Shown: positions 1-9,554 of the stretch, one piece after another
Layout: the number at the start of each line of letters is the position of its first letter
How positions within the stretch are numbered: the first letter of the stretch is position 1
From: an uncultured beta proteobacterium
GTDB taxonomy: Bacteria > Pseudomonadota > Gammaproteobacteria > Burkholderiales > Rhodocyclaceae
Length of the DNA stretch: 15,991 nt
Assembly (NCBI GenBank): GCA_903930395.1
Contig: CAIYYE010000278.1
Coordinates: forward strand, 1-15,991
Direction of reading: 5' to 3'
Notes under the pieces: generated by a model
Database searches by the model: none
Told to the model about the DNA's origin: nothing
Seen by the model: the letters and a program-made list of their open reading frames with translations, nothing else
Made by a program: the position numbers and the translations under genes

Positions 1-212
1 GCGCTGTTCGACTGCCTGACCGATCCCGAAGGTTTTGCCGCCGCCGACACCCTGCTCACGCTATCCGGCCTGCACAGCCTGGCCAAGGCCGACCCGGCAG
101 CCTGCGCCGCCCTGCTCGAGGTGCTGCGCGCCGCCAGCGACAGCCTGCGCGATGAGAAACGGCGCTGCATCATCCTGATCGACAGCCCGCTCGCCGACCT
201 CGCGCCGCTGCC

Positions 213-216
<4 letters not shown>
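1..216 (+). CDS. 3' end of an unrecognised protein (partial)
   Basis: Frame 1 is open from the window edge to a TGA at 214-216 and gives 71 residues ending in IILIDSPLADLAPLP. The segment is rich in Leu and Ala and looks alpha-helical, with a short hydrophobic strand near the end (CIILIDSP). The codon use is GC-rich like the neighbouring genes. The stop overlaps the TTG start of nudB, so the two genes are probably translated together. I do not recognise the family. The pattern of a helix rich in Leu and Arg followed by an R-x-I-I-L-I-x-S/P strand is loosely like the N-terminal part of some AAA ATPases, but that is only a recalled resemblance. The start and most of the gene lie outside the window. 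Confidence 0.7.
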
Positions 217-1605
<1,389 letters not shown>

Positions 1606-1625
1606 TCCTGCGATGACGCCTGAAA

Positions 1626-1650
1626 AAAGCCCGCGCCAGCGGGCTTTCTT
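1626..1650 (+). terminator. Rho-independent terminator of argB
   Basis: A 9-bp perfect stem, AAAGCCCGC (1626-1634) with GCGGGCTTT (1639-1647), has a 4-base loop and runs into a short T-rich tail. It starts 20 bases after the argB stop. The next gene begins at 1666, so any promoter for that gene must overlap or follow this hairpin, or readthrough must supply it. Confidence 0.85.
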
Positions 1651-1665
1651 GCCTCTGGAGTCGCC

Positions 1666-2325
1666 ATGAAAAACCCGGTCTGGCTGTTTGACCTCGACAA
1701 CACGCTGCACAACGCGACGCCGCATATCTTTCCCCACATCAATCGCTCGATGCGCGAATACATCGAGCGCCACCTCGGGGTCGACGCGCATGAAGCGACA
1801 CGCATCCGCCAGGACTACTGGACCCGTTACGGCGCCACCCTGCTCGGCCTGATCCGCCATCACGCCACCGATCCCCGGCATTTCCTCTGGGAAACCCATC
1901 AGTTTCCCGATCTGCCGCGCATGGTCGTTTTCGACAAGCCCCTGCTCCACACCCTGCGCCGCCTGCCCGGACGCAAGATCATTTTCTCCAATGCCCCGCG
2001 CCACTACACCGAAGCCATTCTCGACATCACGGGACTGGGCCGCTGCTTCGATACCGTCTATACAGTCGAGAGCGTTCGCTTTCAGCCGAAGCCGATGCTC
2101 GCCGGTTTTCGCACCCTGCTCCGCGCCGAGCATCTTGATGCGCGCCAATGCATCATGGTCGAGGACAGTCTGGCCAACCTGGTCAGTGCCAAAAAACTCG
2201 GCATGAAAACCGTGTGGGTGAGCGCTGGCTTACGCCAATCACCTTTTGTTGACGTTAAAATCCGCTCAGCGATGCAACTTACAAAATGCTACGGTCGACT
2301 GAAAATTTCGGCCAAAAATAACTAG
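1666..2325 (+). CDS. HAD-family hydrolase, probable pyrimidine 5'-nucleotidase
   Basis: The 219-residue protein is a haloacid dehalogenase-type phosphatase. Motif I is FDLDNT with the nucleophile D9 and acid/base D11. Motif II is IIFSNA with S108. The motif III lysine is K142 (RFQPKP) and motif IV is VEDS with E166-D167. The cap lies between motifs I and II and is helical. The start LFDLDNTLHNA and the ending of motif IV match the pyrimidine 5'-nucleotidase (SDT1/YjjG-like) branch, which dephosphorylates UMP/CMP and similar nucleotides; the exact substrate is inferred. The ATG has GGAG at 1657-1660. The C-terminal 25 residues are encoded by more AT-rich DNA than the rest. Its TAG stop lies within the ribosome binding site of slmA. 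Confidence 0.88.
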   Translation: MKNPVWLFDLDNTLHNATPHIFPHINRSMREYIERHLGVDAHEATRIRQDYWTRYGATLLGLIRHHATDPRHFLWETHQFPDLPRMVVFDKPLLHTLRRLPGRKIIFSNAPRHYTEAILDITGLGRCFDTVYTVESVRFQPKPMLAGFRTLLRAEHLDARQCIMVEDSLANLVSAKKLGMKTVWVSAGLRQSPFVDVKIRSAMQLTKCYGRLKISAKNN

Positions 2326-2337
2326 GAGGGGATATCG

Positions 2338-2946
2338 ATGGCGACCAAACCGGGCGAACGCCGCCTGCAAATCCTGCAGACGCTGGCTGAAATGCTGGAA
2401 ACCCCGAAAGGGGAAAAAATCACCACGGCCGCCCTGGCCGCCAAGCTGGATTGCTCGGAAGCCGCGCTTTACCGGCACTTCGCCAGCAAGGCCCAGATGT
2501 TCGAAGGCCTTATCGAATTCATTGAACAAAGCCTGTTCGGCGTCATCAACCAGATCACCTCCGAGGAAAGCGAAGGCTTCAAGCAGATCGAACTGATCAT
2601 CGGCCTGCTCCTGCGCTTTGCCCAGAAAAACCGCGGTATGACCCGCGTCCTGATCGGCGACGCCCTGGTCAATGAAAACGAGCGCCTGCAAACCCGCATC
2701 AACGCCCTGCTCGACAAGGTTGAAGCGGCGATGAAGCAAGCCCTGCGCATCGCCGCAACCCAGGAAAACCTCAAGCCCGACGCCGATTTCGGCGCCCTCG
2801 CCAATCTCCTGCGCTGTTATGTCGTCGGGCGCTGGGAACAATACGCCCGCAGCGGCTTTACGCGCGAGCCACTGACCCAGTGGCCGCAACAATGGCCGAT
2901 GCTCTATTTCGCCTGCCTGTCGCAATCAGGCGCACCGGGCGCATGA
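2338..2946 (+). CDS. slmA: SlmA, TetR-type nucleoid occlusion protein
   Basis: SlmA binds chromosomal sites and FtsZ to stop septum formation over the nucleoid. The 202-residue protein opens with a TetR helix-turn-helix at about residues 28-61, ending in the motif AALYRHFASKAQMFEGLIEF that typifies SlmA. The helical C-terminal domain ends with WPQQWPMLYFACL. Length matches the family (about 200). A very strong Shine-Dalgarno AGGAGGGG at 2324-2331 overlaps the stop of the HAD gene, 6 bases before the ATG, so translation may be coupled. A TTGACG at 2249-2254 in the end of the HAD gene lacks a convincing -10. The slmA assignment over a generic TetR regulator rests on the HTH-flanking motif and the C-terminus. 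Confidence 0.92.
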   Translation: MATKPGERRLQILQTLAEMLETPKGEKITTAALAAKLDCSEAALYRHFASKAQMFEGLIEFIEQSLFGVINQITSEESEGFKQIELIIGLLLRFAQKNRGMTRVLIGDALVNENERLQTRINALLDKVEAAMKQALRIAATQENLKPDADFGALANLLRCYVVGRWEQYARSGFTREPLTQWPQQWPMLYFACLSQSGAPGA

Positions 2947-2950
2947 AAAC

Positions 2951-2980
2951 AAAATGGCGGCCTTGGCCGCCATTTGTTTC
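2951..2980. terminator. Bidirectional terminator between slmA and hemB
   Basis: A 10-bp perfect stem, AAATGGCGGC (2952-2961) with GCCGCCATTT (2966-2975), has a 4-base loop. On the plus strand it is followed by GTTTC. On the minus strand the flanking A-rich bases give a TTTTGTTTTC tail. It sits between the convergent ends of slmA (2946) and hemB (2999) and can serve both. Confidence 0.85.
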
Positions 2981-2998
2981 TGCATCGAGAACAGCCTT

Positions 2999-4006
<1,008 letters not shown>

Positions 4007-4132
4007 TCAACCTCGATCAATTGAATAAAAATTGGGTCTGCTACGGAACTTTAGGCCGGGCCGCGCGTCAGAATCCGCAGATGGCGAGCGCTGTCTCCCG
4101 CTTCACCTCCCTGAGCGGGCGCCTTGACCCTG

Positions 4133-4795
4133 TTAAGGCTTTTTGGCCCCCGGACCCCCCTTATCCGGGGGCCCTTTGTTTTCTTTGGTCTTGATTTCGA
4201 TGTCCAGCCAGCCAGCCAGGACCGCCTCAGCTTCTTCAACGCCCGTCTTTTTCAGGCTGGAAAAGAGCTGAACCGAATACAGATCCGCATCGCCCCAGGT
4301 TGCGACTTCGGCCTTGACCGATTTAAGCGCCTTGGTCTGCTCCTGACGACTCAATTTATCGGCCTTGGAAAGCAGGATGTGAATCGGACGCCCGGTCGGA
4401 CGAAACCAGTCGATCAGACGCAAATCAAGATCGGTCATCGGCCGGCGAATATCCATGATGACCACGAGCCCGGCCAGCTGATCGCGCTTGTTGAGGTAGG
4501 GGCCAATCAACCCCTCCCACTGCGAACGGATCGCCTCGGGCGCCTTGGCATAGCCATAGCCGGGCAGGTCGACGAAATATTTGCCATCGGCCAGCGTGAA
4601 ATAATTCAGGTGCTGGGTCCGACCCGGCGTTTTGCTGACGTAGGCGAGGCGCACACGCCCGGCCAGGGTATTGATGGTGGAAGATTTACCGGCATTCGAA
4701 CGACCGGCAAAAGCAACTTCACGGACAGAGTCCTGCGGTAAATCGCGGAGATTGGCGACGGTTGTCAAAAAAACCGCCTGTTGGAACAGAGGCAT
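4133..4795 (-). CDS. engB: Ribosome biogenesis GTPase EngB (YihA/YsxC)
   Basis: EngB is an essential GTPase of large-subunit ribosome assembly. The 220-residue protein has G1 GRSNAGKS (31-38), the G2 region KTPGRTQ (55-61), G3 DLPGYG (76-81), G4 SKADKL (143-148) and G5 FSS (178-180). I chose the ATG at 4795 because [13 protein letters not shown] matches the family start. The open frame continues 44 residues upstream, but that part would overlap the cytochrome gene start on the other strand and has no family resemblance. The ribosome binding site is weak (GAG about 6 bases upstream). The last 20 residues are a Gly/Pro/Lys-rich tail encoded by a GC palindrome (listed separately). The usual E. 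coli-type protein ends near the preceding helix. Confidence 0.95.
   Translation of the reverse strand: MPLFQQAVFLTTVANLRDLPQDSVREVAFAGRSNAGKSSTINTLAGRVRLAYVSKTPGRTQHLNYFTLADGKYFVDLPGYGYAKAPEAIRSQWEGLIGPYLNKRDQLAGLVVIMDIRRPMTDLDLRLIDWFRPTGRPIHILLSKADKLSRQEQTKALKSVKAEVATWGDADLYSVQLFSSLKKTGVEEAEAVLAGWLDIEIKTKENKGPPDKGGPGAKKP
4145..4173. repeat. GC inverted repeat within the 3' end of engB
   Basis: GGCCCCCGG (4145-4153) and CCGGGGGCC (4165-4173) form a perfect 9-bp inverted repeat with an 11-base loop. It lies inside the last codons of engB and encodes the Gly/Pro tail. In the plus direction a T-rich stretch follows (4174-4190), as in a terminator. In the direction of engB transcription the hairpin is followed by AAAAAGCC, so it is not a normal terminator for engB. 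It could stop antisense transcripts. Confidence 0.6.
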
Positions 4796-4902
4796 AAAAA
4801 ACTCGGAAGACGCGCCAAGAGGGCGGCGAACTGATATAGAATAACAGGTTTGTAACCTCCGTTCCGGCCAAAGCGCCCATAAACGCGCACTAGGAGTTCG
4901 AA

Positions 4903-5538
4903 ATGATCCGTACAGCGGCACTGGCAATCCTTTTCGCCACCAGTTTTGTCACCCACGCTTCCCAAGAAGCCCATGCCAAGGCAGACCCTGCCAAAGGCAA
5001 AGCCATCGCCGAATCCATCTGTGTCGCCTGCCATGGCGTCGATGGCAACAGCCCGACTTCAGCCAACCCCAACCTGGCCGGCCAGGTTGAGGAATACATC
5101 GTCAAGCAGCTCAAGAATTTCAAGCCTGTTGGCGACAAGCCTGCCGTGCGCAACAACCCGATCATGGCCGGCATGGCCGCGCCGCTCTCGGATGAAGACA
5201 TCAAGAATGTCGCCGCCTGGTTCGCCAGCCAGAAGCAGAAGCCGGCAGCCGCCAAGGATGAGAAGCAGATTGCACTGGGCCAGAAAATCTGGCGCCAGGG
5301 CGATTTCAAGAAGGGCATTCCCGCCTGTGCCGGCTGCCACGGCCCGGCCGGTGCCGGCCTGCCCGCCCAGTACCCGCGCCTGGCTGGCCAGTTCCAGGAA
5401 TACACCGAAGCCCAGTTGAAGGCCTTCCGTGTTGACGAACGCGCCAACGATCCGGAAAAGATGATGCGCATGATTGCCGCCAAGCTTTCCGATGTGGAAA
5501 TCAAGGCTGTTGCCGAATACGCAGCAGGCCTGCGCTGA
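4903..5538 (+). CDS. Diheme cytochrome c4
   Basis: The 211-residue exported protein has a signal peptide (residues 1 to about 25, cleavage probably after AHA) and two haem c sites, CVACH (40-44) and CAGCH (142-146). Each site is followed by a cytochrome c class I domain. Candidate Met axial ligands are in NPIMAGM (86-92) and MMRM (187-190), the usual c4 positions. Cytochrome c4 carries electrons in the periplasm between the bc1 complex or other donors and terminal oxidases (cbb3, nitrite reduction). The ATG has AGGAG at 4892-4896. Upstream a TAGAAT (4837-4842) may be a -10, and AGGTT-TGT-AACCT (4846-4858) is a small dyad of unknown role. The gene stands alone, divergent from engB and ended by its own terminator. 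Confidence 0.93.
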   Translation: MIRTAALAILFATSFVTHASQEAHAKADPAKGKAIAESICVACHGVDGNSPTSANPNLAGQVEEYIVKQLKNFKPVGDKPAVRNNPIMAGMAAPLSDEDIKNVAAWFASQKQKPAAAKDEKQIALGQKIWRQGDFKKGIPACAGCHGPAGAGLPAQYPRLAGQFQEYTEAQLKAFRVDERANDPEKMMRMIAAKLSDVEIKAVAEYAAGLR

Positions 5539-5554
5539 TTTGCAGATAGACGAG

Positions 5555-5586
5555 AAAAGGCAGCTTCGGCTGCCTTTTTTGTTTTT
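5555..5586 (+). terminator. Rho-independent terminator with UUCG loop
   Basis: AAAAGGCAGC (5555-5564) pairs with GCTGCCTTTT (5569-5578) around a TTCG tetraloop, followed by a long T tract to 5586. It starts 16 bases after the cytochrome c4 stop. This is the clearest terminator in the window. Confidence 0.95.
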
Positions 5587-5593
5587 CTGAAGC

Positions 5594-5622
5594 TTGGCAG
5601 TCCATGTCGAGGAGGCTAGACT
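5594..5622 (+). promoter_or_regulatory. Candidate sigma-70 promoter for the CBS-HDOD genes
   Basis: TTGGCA (5594-5599) and TAGACT (5617-5622) are spaced by 17 bases. They lie just downstream of the cytochrome c4 terminator and 36 bases before the CBS gene start at 5659. The -35 matches 5 of 6 and the -10 matches 4 of 6 consensus bases. The position is right for a transcription unit starting here, but there is no experimental support. Confidence 0.45.
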
Positions 5623-5658
5623 GGACGGACAACACCTCACAGGAGTAGGAGACAAGAA

Positions 5659-6090
5659 ATGAAGACACTCAAACAGCTTCTCGCCGGCAGGAATCGGCCA
5701 TTGGCAGTGGTCGCTCCGAGCGATACGGTCTACCACGCACTGACCGTCATGGCCAAGCACGAAGTCGGGGCCCTTCTGGTCCTTGATGGCGAACAGCTGG
5801 TCGGTATCTTTTCCGAACGCGACTACGCACGGAAAATCATCCTGCAAGGCAAGACCTCCAAGGAAACCCTGGTCAGCGAAATCATGAGCGACAAGGTGGC
5901 CTACGTGACCCCGGCCGTCTCTCTCGACGAATGCATGGCCCTGATGACCGAAAAGCATTTCCGCCACCTCCCCGTACTCGACGACGAAGGCAATGTTCTT
6001 GGCATCATCTCGATCGGCGACCTGGTCAAGGAAACGATCAGCGACCAGAAATTCCTGATCGCCCAGCTGGAAAACTACATCGCCGGCTGA
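5659..6090 (+). CDS. Two-CBS-domain protein
   Basis: The 143-residue protein consists of a tandem pair of CBS domains and little else. CBS1 spans about 14-65 (ending GIFSERDYARKI) and CBS2 about 73-130 (ending GIISIGDLVK). Such Bateman modules bind adenosyl nucleotides (AMP, ATP, SAM or NAD) and act as small energy or nucleotide sensors. The partner protein is not known here. There is no signal peptide or membrane segment. Two ribosome-binding-like stretches, AGGAG at 5641 and AGGAGA at 5647, precede the ATG. The TGA stop is one base before the HDOD start codon, so the two proteins are likely made together and may act in the same signalling step (inference). Confidence 0.9.
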   Translation: MKTLKQLLAGRNRPLAVVAPSDTVYHALTVMAKHEVGALLVLDGEQLVGIFSERDYARKIILQGKTSKETLVSEIMSDKVAYVTPAVSLDECMALMTEKHFRHLPVLDDEGNVLGIISIGDLVKETISDQKFLIAQLENYIAG

Positions 6091-6091
6091 A

Positions 6092-6934
6092 ATGGCCACT
6101 CCGGCTCCTAGCCACTTTGACATTCTCGAAGACATCGCCCGAGAGCTATCGGGCGATGTCAATTTTCCGACCTGCCTTGACGCGGCCATTCTTGTCCGCA
6201 ACGCCCTGAAAGATCCCTTTGTTCGCACCGAACAAATCGTTCAGGCGATCCGTATCGAGCCACTGATTTCTAGCAAGCTGCTGCGTCTGGCCAACTCCGT
6301 CATCTACAACCCGGCCGGCCACCCGGTGTCCGACCTCAATACCGTGATCGAACGACTGGGCATCGACATCGTCCGCATGACCTCGCTCGCCGTAGCCATG
6401 GACCAGATGCTCAAATCGGTCCATTTATCGAGCTACAACGCCATCGCCAAAGCCGCCTGGGAAAACTCCCTGCAGGTGGCCGCGATTGCCCGCATGCTGG
6501 CTCGCCACAACGCTTACGCCGCACCCGACATGGCGATGCTGGCCGGCCTCGTACACAACATCGGGATTTTCTATCTGCTGTTCCGCGCCTCGGCCTATCC
6601 CGAGTATCGCCACAACGAAGCGGCGATGATCGATCTACTCACGGGCTGGCATGAAGGCATCGGTGAAAGTCTGCTGCACAGCCTGGGGCTGCCGGAGACG
6701 ATCACCGATGCAGTCCGCGACCAAAGTCACCTGACGATGCTAGATACACCACGCTCGGTCAGCGACATCCTCTATTTTTCCATCACCCTTGCCGGCAATC
6801 TCCCGGCGTGGCAAAACAAGGTCGTCGCAGTCGAGGAAGCAGCCTGGCAGGAAATCATCCGGTCTCGTCATGAACCCCTGCGCCAGGCGGCCGACGACGA
6901 AATCGCTGAATTGCGCGCCGCGCTTTCGACCTGA
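6092..6934 (+). CDS. HDOD-domain signalling protein
   Basis: The 280-residue cytoplasmic protein is mostly one HDOD domain (about 20-215). It includes the typical segments FPTCLDAAI, IRIEPLISSKLLRLANS, AIERLG-like VIERLG and GLVHNIG (152-158). HDOD domains are relatives of HD phosphohydrolases that have lost catalysis. Here the HD pair is HN (H155, N156), so no hydrolysis is expected. Family members act in signalling, often near chemotaxis or c-di-GMP proteins. The ATG at 6092 lies one base after the CBS gene stop and has no good Shine-Dalgarno, which points to translational coupling. A perfect 12-bp inverted repeat lies 39 bases into the gene. The gene is followed by the structured leader of msrP. 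The specific role is unknown. Confidence 0.88.
   Translation: MATPAPSHFDILEDIARELSGDVNFPTCLDAAILVRNALKDPFVRTEQIVQAIRIEPLISSKLLRLANSVIYNPAGHPVSDLNTVIERLGIDIVRMTSLAVAMDQMLKSVHLSSYNAIAKAAWENSLQVAAIARMLARHNAYAAPDMAMLAGLVHNIGIFYLLFRASAYPEYRHNEAAMIDLLTGWHEGIGESLLHSLGLPETITDAVRDQSHLTMLDTPRSVSDILYFSITLAGNLPAWQNKVVAVEEAAWQEIIRSRHEPLRQAADDEIAELRAALST
6131..6160. repeat. Perfect 12-bp inverted repeat within the HDOD gene
   Basis: GACATCGCCCGA (6131-6142) and TCGGGCGATGTC (6149-6160) are exact reverse complements around a 6-base loop (GAGCTA). The repeat covers codons for residues 14 to 23 of the HDOD protein. As RNA it would be a very stable hairpin early in the message. It has no T tract and is not a terminator. 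Confidence 0.85.
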
Positions 6935-6936
6935 AC

Positions 6937-7032
6937 CTGCGGCCATCCCGGCAGTCTCAACCCATGCCGCAGCGGCGATGGCTGTAAGGTTTCGCCAGCC
7001 ACGCCGACTAATGGACATGGAAACCACCAGGA
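6937..7032 (+). promoter_or_regulatory. Structured msrP leader: two abutting hairpins and possible pseudoknot
   Basis: The 104-base gap between the HDOD and msrP genes can fold almost completely. Hairpin A pairs 6937-6946 with 6964-6972 (9 bp, one bulged C). Hairpin B starts at the very next base and pairs 6973-6984 with 6996-7006 (11 bp, one bulged A6978). Its loop contains GGTTTC (6988-6993), exactly complementary to GAAACC (7020-7025). That segment ends 3 bases before the AGGA ribosome binding site (7029-7032) of msrP. This gives an H-type pseudoknot next to the ribosome binding site. A competing stem GGCGA (6974-6978) with TCGCC (6992-6996) would exclude hairpin B. The pairings are visible in the sequence; a regulatory role is inference. 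I do not recognise a known riboswitch class. Confidence 0.5.
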
Positions 7033-7038
7033 ACTGAG

Positions 7039-7992
7039 ATGCTGATTCGTCACACCCCGGCAATTGCCAGTACCGACATCACCGACCCTCAGGTCTACGC
7101 CGGTCGCCGCGACTTCATACGCACACTAGCCCTTGGGCTTGGTGCGGCCAGCCTGGGCCTGGCACATGGCGCAGAAACACGCGAAGGGCGTGGCCGCCCG
7201 CTGGCGAATCTGCGAAGCAGCCCCTTCTCGACCCTCGATGACAAACCGACGCCCTACCAGTCGATGACGACATACGGCAACTTCTATGAATTCGGCCCGG
7301 ACAAGGACAGCCCGGCGAAAAACGCCCACCGCCTGCGCACTTCGCCGTGGACACTCACGGTCGACGGCGAAGTCAAATCGCCCAAGACCTTTGCCATCGA
7401 AGACATCCTCAAATGGGCGCCGCTCGAGGAGCGCATTTACCGGATGCGCTGCGTCGAGGGCTGGAGCGCCGTCGTGCCCTGGGTCGGTTTTCCGTTCAGC
7501 GAATTGCTGAAACGGGTGGAACCTACGGGCAACGCGAAATACGTCGAATTTTGGAGTCTGGCCGACCCCGAGCAGATGCCTTACGTGCGCATTCCCCTGC
7601 TCGATTGGCCTTATGTCGAAGCCCTCCGCCTCGACGAAGCACGGCACCCGCTGAGCATTCTTGCCGTGGGCATGTACGGCGAAGTCATGCCCAAGCAGAA
7701 TGGCGCCCCGATCCGCCTCGTCGTGCCCTGGAAATACGGTTTCAAGGGGGCAAAATCCATCGTCCGCATCCGCTTCGTCGAAAAACAGCCCAATACAGCG
7801 TGGATGAAAGCCGGGCCTGACGAATATGGCTTCTACTCCAACGTCAATCCGGATGTCCCGCACAAACGCTGGAGCCAGGCCAGCGAAAGGCGCCTCGGCG
7901 AATTCCTCAAACGCAAGACACTACCCTTCAATGGCTACGCCGATCAGGTCGCCAGCCTGTACGCCGGCATGGATTTACGGAAAAATTTCTGA
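7039..7992 (+). CDS. msrP: MsrP (YedY), periplasmic methionine sulfoxide reductase, Mo-cofactor subunit
   Basis: MsrP reduces methionine sulfoxide in periplasmic proteins, taking electrons from the membrane haem protein MsrQ. The 317-residue protein has a Tat signal with twin arginine R23-R24 (GRRDFI) and a hydrophobic stretch to about residue 43. The sulfite-oxidase-type molybdopterin domain follows, with the Mo-ligand cysteine C138 in [34 protein letters not shown] near 250-275 and the C-terminal [18 protein letters not shown] are typical of YedY. The ATG at 7039 has AGGA at 7029-7032. The structured leader lies directly upstream. msrQ starts one base after its TGA. In Azospira the pair is controlled by sigF/nrsF with mrpX nearby, and none of these is seen here. 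Confidence 0.96.
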   Translation: MLIRHTPAIASTDITDPQVYAGRRDFIRTLALGLGAASLGLAHGAETREGRGRPLANLRSSPFSTLDDKPTPYQSMTTYGNFYEFGPDKDSPAKNAHRLRTSPWTLTVDGEVKSPKTFAIEDILKWAPLEERIYRMRCVEGWSAVVPWVGFPFSELLKRVEPTGNAKYVEFWSLADPEQMPYVRIPLLDWPYVEALRLDEARHPLSILAVGMYGEVMPKQNGAPIRLVVPWKYGFKGAKSIVRIRFVEKQPNTAWMKAGPDEYGFYSNVNPDVPHKRWSQASERRLGEFLKRKTLPFNGYADQVASLYAGMDLRKNF

Positions 7993-7993
7993 C

Positions 7994-8659
7994 ATGCGCT
8001 TCAACCCTGATAACCAGCAGCTTGGCCAGATCAAGATCGCCCTCTTCGCCATTTGCCTGATACCCGCGATTCGCCTGCTCTGGGCGGCCTACACAGGCGA
8101 CTTCGGCCCCAACCCGGTCGAATTCGTCCAGCGCTGGACGGGCACATGGACCTTCAACCTCCTGCTCATCACGCTATGCATTACGCCGCTCCGCGCCATG
8201 ACCCAGATGCACTGGCTGACGCGGCTGCGGCGCATGCTCGGACTGTTCAGCTTCTTTTACGCCGCACTCCATTTCCTGAGCTTCATCGGGTTTGATCATG
8301 ACTTTTCGCTCGATGCCATTGCCCGGGACATTTTCAAGCGCCCCTTCGTCACCGTCGGCTTTGCCGCCTTCGTGCTGCTCATTCCTTTGGCTGCGACCTC
8401 GAGCAACTGGGCGATTCGCCAACTGGGCGGGCGAAAATGGCAGGAACTGCACCGCAGCATCTACCTGATCAGCATTCTCGCCTGTGTCCATTATTTCTGG
8501 CTGGTCAAGGCAACGGCCCTGCTCTGGCCGCTGGCTTACAGCGTAGCAGTGGCGATGCTGCTCGGCTGGCGGATTCGCGAGCGGCGGCGGAAAGCGATAC
8601 CGGTCCCTCAATTCCAAAATGCCAAACCGCTCAAGTTCTTCAAGCAAAAGCCCGAGTAA
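7994..8659 (+). CDS. msrQ: MsrQ (YedZ), membrane haem b subunit of the methionine sulfoxide reductase
   Basis: MsrQ passes electrons from the quinone pool or flavins to MsrP. The protein is 221 residues from the ATG at 7994, one base after the msrP stop. The same frame is open further upstream inside msrP but that part has no family resemblance. About six hydrophobic membrane segments are visible, for example around 14-31, 52-66, 82-99, 118-134, 154-170 and 176-191. The histidines H93, H153 and H166 align with the haem-ligating or essential His91, His151 and His164 of E. coli MsrQ with a constant offset of two. The tail is basic (RIRERRRK). It meets bioC tail-to-tail with one base between the stops. 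Confidence 0.95.
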   Translation: MRFNPDNQQLGQIKIALFAICLIPAIRLLWAAYTGDFGPNPVEFVQRWTGTWTFNLLLITLCITPLRAMTQMHWLTRLRRMLGLFSFFYAALHFLSFIGFDHDFSLDAIARDIFKRPFVTVGFAAFVLLIPLAATSSNWAIRQLGGRKWQELHRSIYLISILACVHYFWLVKATALLWPLAYSVAVAMLLGWRIRERRRKAIPVPQFQNAKPLKFFKQKPE

Positions 8660-8660
8660 T

Positions 8661-9554
8661 TCAGCCCTTACGCGGCAGATCGAAGCGGACGATGGCGCGG
8701 CCATCCGGCGTCTTTATGGGCGCCGCCCTCCAGGCGTGGCCGTAGATCACCTCGAAGGTCGCCGGTAGCCGGCCATCCTGGCGCATGGCTTCGTAGGCCG
8801 CCTTGCCGTTCGCCCAAGACTGCCGGCCGGTCAGTCCATGGCGGCGGGCCTTCATGGCGCAGGACGAACCGGCAGCGCGCAACTCGGCGAACATCGTGTC
8901 GAGGTCGTCGTAAGTCAGGGTGATGACTTCCATGTCCATTACCGGATCGGCAAAGCCGCAGCCGACCAGCATGTCGCCGAGGTCGTGCATGTCGGCGAAA
9001 CGCTGGGTATGGGCGTAGCCATCGGAGAAAGCGGCGCGCAGTTCCTTCAGGGTATCCGGCCCGAGCGTCGAGAACATGAGCAGACCGCCGATATTGAGCA
9101 CACGGTGCGCCTCGGCCAGGGCCGGGATGGGATCGTCGAGCCAGTGCAGCAGCAGGTTGGACCAGACGATTTCGGTCGACCGGGATTTCAGCGGCAGATT
9201 GGCCGCATCGGCAGCCAGCCGAAGCGGCGCTGAATGCTTGCCGAGTCCGAGCCAGCGCTGCCAGCCGGGACGCTGCTCGCGTCCCGTGGCGAGCATGGCA
9301 GGCGCCACATCCAGACCCAGGAGTTCAGCCTCCGGGTAGCGCGCCGTCAGGCCGGGAAAGCTCCCGCCGCGACTGCAGCCCAGGTCAAGAATCCGCTTCG
9401 GTTCGAGCGTGACGAAATCAAGCCGCTCCTGCATCCGGCGATCCACTTCGCGGGCAAAAAAATCGGCTTCGCCATAATTTGCAGCGACTCTCGCGAAGCA
9501 CCGACCGACGTGTTGCCGGTCGACAAAACCGGCGTGAGGGCTGGCTTTACTCAA
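8661..9554 (-). CDS. bioC: BioC, malonyl-ACP O-methyltransferase
   Basis: BioC methylates malonyl-ACP with SAM to disguise the substrate for fatty acid elongation, the first step of pimelate formation for biotin. The 297-residue protein begins near [18 protein letters not shown], the usual BioC opening. The SAM-binding motif is [11 protein letters not shown] (55-65). [12 protein letters not shown] matches the conserved BioC region after motif III. The start is TTG at 9554, overlapping the TGA of bioB by four bases (TTGA). No ATG or GTG upstream of the conserved part is available, so this coupled TTG start is preferred. SAM motif I reads GCSRGG rather than the more common GCGTG. The partner genes bioH, bioF, bioA and bioD are not in the window. 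Confidence 0.9.
   Translation of the reverse strand: MSKASPHAGFVDRQHVGRCFARVAANYGEADFFAREVDRRMQERLDFVTLEPKRILDLGCSRGGSFPGLTARYPEAELLGLDVAPAMLATGREQRPGWQRWLGLGKHSAPLRLAADAANLPLKSRSTEIVWSNLLLHWLDDPIPALAEAHRVLNIGGLLMFSTLGPDTLKELRAAFSDGYAHTQRFADMHDLGDMLVGCGFADPVMDMEVITLTYDDLDTMFAELRAAGSSCAMKARRHGLTGRQSWANGKAAYEAMRQDGRLPATFEVIYGHAWRAAPIKTPDGRAIVRFDLPRKG

Noticed and set aside
4051..4239. A 62-codon minus-strand frame running from engB into the gap before hemB
   Set aside because: It is the engB tail read in another frame. It has no ribosome binding site and a basic low-complexity composition.
4796..4927. N-terminal extension of EngB by 44 residues
   Set aside because: It would overlap the start of the divergent cytochrome c4 gene and its promoter region, and the family begins at MPLFQQAVF.
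6973..7025. A fluoride riboswitch at the msrP leader, because GGCGATGG occurs
   Set aside because: Only the first bases agree with what I recall of that class; the rest does not fit, and msrP is not a fluoride gene. The structure is reported as unclassified.
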